Below, one piece after another: positions 46,263-48,516 of a DNA stretch of 48,516 nucleotides. Where the stretch lies: the NCBI RefSeq assembly GCF_001949145.1, contig NW_019091415.1, positions 514,218-562,733 on the forward strand. Reading direction: 5' to 3'. Numbering within the stretch: the stretch's first letter is position 1; each line of letters opens with the position of its first letter. The stretch comes from Acanthaster planci (lineage: Eukaryota > Echinodermata > Asteroidea > Valvatida > Acanthasteridae). The notes below the pieces were generated by a model. That model saw only the letters and a list, made by a program, of their open reading frames with translations, ran no database searches and was not told where the DNA came from. Both the position numbers and the translations under genes were made by a program.

Positions 46263-46970
46263 GATAGTTTATTCTCTTAAAATGATGAGATGTGGCAATC
46301 GAGATTGAATTGCGTCAAGTTAGAGCAAAAAATTCCATTAAGCATTACTTAAAATACATCCAGTTAAAAATACACATAACATATAAAATTACAAATAATG
46401 GACATCATTCCTCAAAAGCCTATTTATAAATCCCCAACAAGGCTGTGTATGCTATATCAGTACTCTCAGATATGCAAACCTCAGGCCTCCTCTAATTATC
46501 ATCTTCCGTTAAGATACTAACATCCTCTTTGCTCTATCGAGAAAACATAGCTTTTATGAAGTTAAATTAAGTTAAAAAATAAATGGTTCATAACAGACAA
46601 AAACCAACAATGACCACAGACAGGACCCCCACCAATACGCGTAGACAATGACAAGGACAAAACAGCAGGGATGTCAATAACATCAGTACTAATTCAAGTC
46701 CATTTTACCACTTCAAAATAAATAATGGCCACAACCTGAGGAAACTGTTAGAACCACGAATTAATTAAAAGATTTGAGAACAGATCAGAGATTGACAACT
46801 CCCAAAATTTGTCTAATAACAATAAAAAGAATACTTGGTGAAGATTGTTTAAAGGTTACAAAATCCATGGACCTTGAACAAACCAGTCATCACAACTTAA
46901 AAACAAAGAACAATTTAAAAAGATAGTTGAAGAACATATCAGAGACCAGTCATCAACCTATTAAGTGGAA
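46263..46970 (-). other. probable 3' UTR or flank of the LINE
   Basis: AT-rich, no frame; follows the LINE stop codon at 46971-46973 on the minus strand. The element's 3' end is not clearly marked. Confidence 0.35.
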
Positions 46971-48516
46971 TCAATTACAGTTAATTAAGTCAATAAGGTA
47001 GGGTACTGCACTGCTCTTAAATCTATTTGTTCTACATTGCAACTGGGGAACTCTGGAATTTCGAAGAACTTTATCATTGCTTGGTCGAGTGGGGATAATA
47101 TAATTCAACTTTGAGTTTGCTTTTACATCTGTGGCAAATTTGAGGCATGACGCTGTTCATCTATCACTCAAAGTAGTTATACGAGGGATACCTAGGGCAT
47201 GTTGATAATGATTGTGATCGGATCTTAATGTAAGTTTGAGTGAATGTTTCTGTACACGTTCAAGAAGATTTGCATGATGTTTAGTTATTCCACCATTCCA
47301 GAGTGGTAAAGCAAACTCTAGAAGGGGGCGCAGGTATCCCTTATAAACTGTAAGAAGATCCTGTACCAATAACCTGTGGCCTTTCAGAACACGGATCACG
47401 TGTAACTGTGCATTTGCTCATTGCAATATTGAATAAAATTAGCATCCCACTTGAGATCCTTCTGTATATGTATGTGTACACCCAAGAGTTTGACTGTTTG
47501 TGATTGCTAGAGCTGTTGATTATATATGCTAAAAACTGGTGGAACCCCGGGATCCCTCATAAAGTTGATCTCCATTGATGTACATTTGGCAGGATTGAGC
47601 TTCATGTTGTTGACTTGAGACCACTGGACAAGGGACTCAAGGGCCTCTTGCATTTTTGGACGTTCATTTGATGATCGGGTCTCCACTATACTCAGATCAT
47701 CTACATACTTCCAGTACTGTATGGAATGATGGTGGTTTTGGCAAGCATCGTTGACCACTGCTAGGAATATGATTGGTCCGAGGCGAGTTCCTTGCGGAAC
47801 ACCAGCATGTACATCGGTCCAATCTGATTTGACTCTGTAATGCACGCACTGCATGGTTGCTAAGAAAATCACGAATCCAGCAGACCAGTGCAGGTTCAAC
47901 CCCCAAAGCAAGTAGTTTAGTTATGATGATGTTGTGATTGATGTGATCAAAAGCCTTGCTGAATTCAGTCAGGACAAGTGTAGACAATGTCTTAGTTCTC
48001 TCTGCATGTTGGAACAGTATGTGGAGCAAATCAACAAGATAGTGAGTGGTGCTAAACCCCTTACGATTCCCAAACTGTTGTTGATCTAAGTTAGGTGTTA
48101 AGTCCTCTAAGGTCCATCTGGCGACAAACCCTTCAAGGATTTTGGCAAAATGGTTGGTGAGAGCGATAGCCCTTATTTTATCCACCACTGCCGGAGATGA
48201 TTGGGAACTAGAATGATGATAGCCCTTTTCCACAGGTCAGGAGCCACTCCACTGTTAAGGGATGTGTTGAATATGTGGATCAACAGGGTGCCAAGTTCAT
48301 ATGCGAACTCTCTGATGATGCGAGTGGGCACATTATCCGGTCCTCCTGATTTGCCGACTTTGACTCGTTTCAGTTGACGATACACCTCCTAAGGTTGGAC
48401 GTTTGGTGGGGATGCTTGCGATGGCAGGTAGGCTGGTAGTTGAGCAGCATCAAGTGGTTGAAGATCATCAGTGACAGCCACAAGGAGCTTGTTGATGTGG
48501 TTAGCTACTTCGTCTG
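46971..48516 (-). pseudogene. CR1/L2-like LINE reverse transcriptase, frame-broken, runs off right edge
   Basis: Minus strand, N to C: VGKSGGPDNVPTRIIREFAY, QFGNRKGFSTTHYLVD, LTEFSKAFDHINHN, AGVPQGTRLGPIIFL, KYVDDLSIVE (YVDD active site), NNMKLNPAKCTSMEI, VYKGYLRPLLEFALPLWNGG and a tail RTNRFKSSAVPYLIDL ending at a stop (46971-46973). At least three frame changes (near 48.2, 47.8 and 47.45 kb) and internal stops make it inactive as sequenced. The endonuclease and 5' region lie beyond the window. Confidence 0.9.

Overview
The window is eukaryotic nuclear DNA. It is AT-rich, with small exons bounded by GT-AG introns of one to several kilobases, many transposon relics and no bacterial gene layout. 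Gene content (an ALKBH7 orthologue and a Neuralized/ROCO-type gene), frequent acatgta strings and scattered 'aggccta' strings suggest a marine invertebrate, perhaps a deuterostome such as an echinoderm or lancelet. That assignment is an inference from sequence flavour and is not proven.

Layout. 0-8 kb: no convincing gene; a 14-bp minisatellite, a degenerate tandem duplication, a hAT-like MITE and a fold-back element with a 10-bp target duplication. 8.0-8.5 kb: a TIR/tRNA-like element and, on the minus strand, a short candidate first exon. 9.55-18.31 kb, minus strand: a complete four-exon ALKBH7 gene (289 codons) whose 6.4-kb first intron is full of repeats. 20.8-24.8 kb: palindromes and two LINE relics, one carrying a 5' inversion. 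22.5 kb, plus strand: a second copy of the same candidate first exon. 26.76-44.08 kb, plus strand: nine exons in consistent phase encoding an N-terminal NHR (Neuralized) domain followed by a Roc GTPase and the start of COR. The 3' end was not found. Its introns carry a Ty3/gypsy integrase relic, a dead Tc1 transposase and more TIR/tRNA-like elements. 45.0-46.2 kb: an unidentified GC-rich block. 46.97-48.5 kb, minus strand: a CR1/L2-like LINE reverse transcriptase running off the edge.

Two genes are well supported. ALKBH7 is predicted to act as a mitochondrial Fe(II)/2-oxoglutarate dioxygenase. The NHR-Roc-COR gene looks like a signalling or innate-defence type GTPase with a Neuralized-type recognition domain, and it is the most unusual object here. 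The duplicated exon near 8.5 and 22.5 kb differs mostly at silent sites, which suggests that a second related gene exists or existed to the left of the window.
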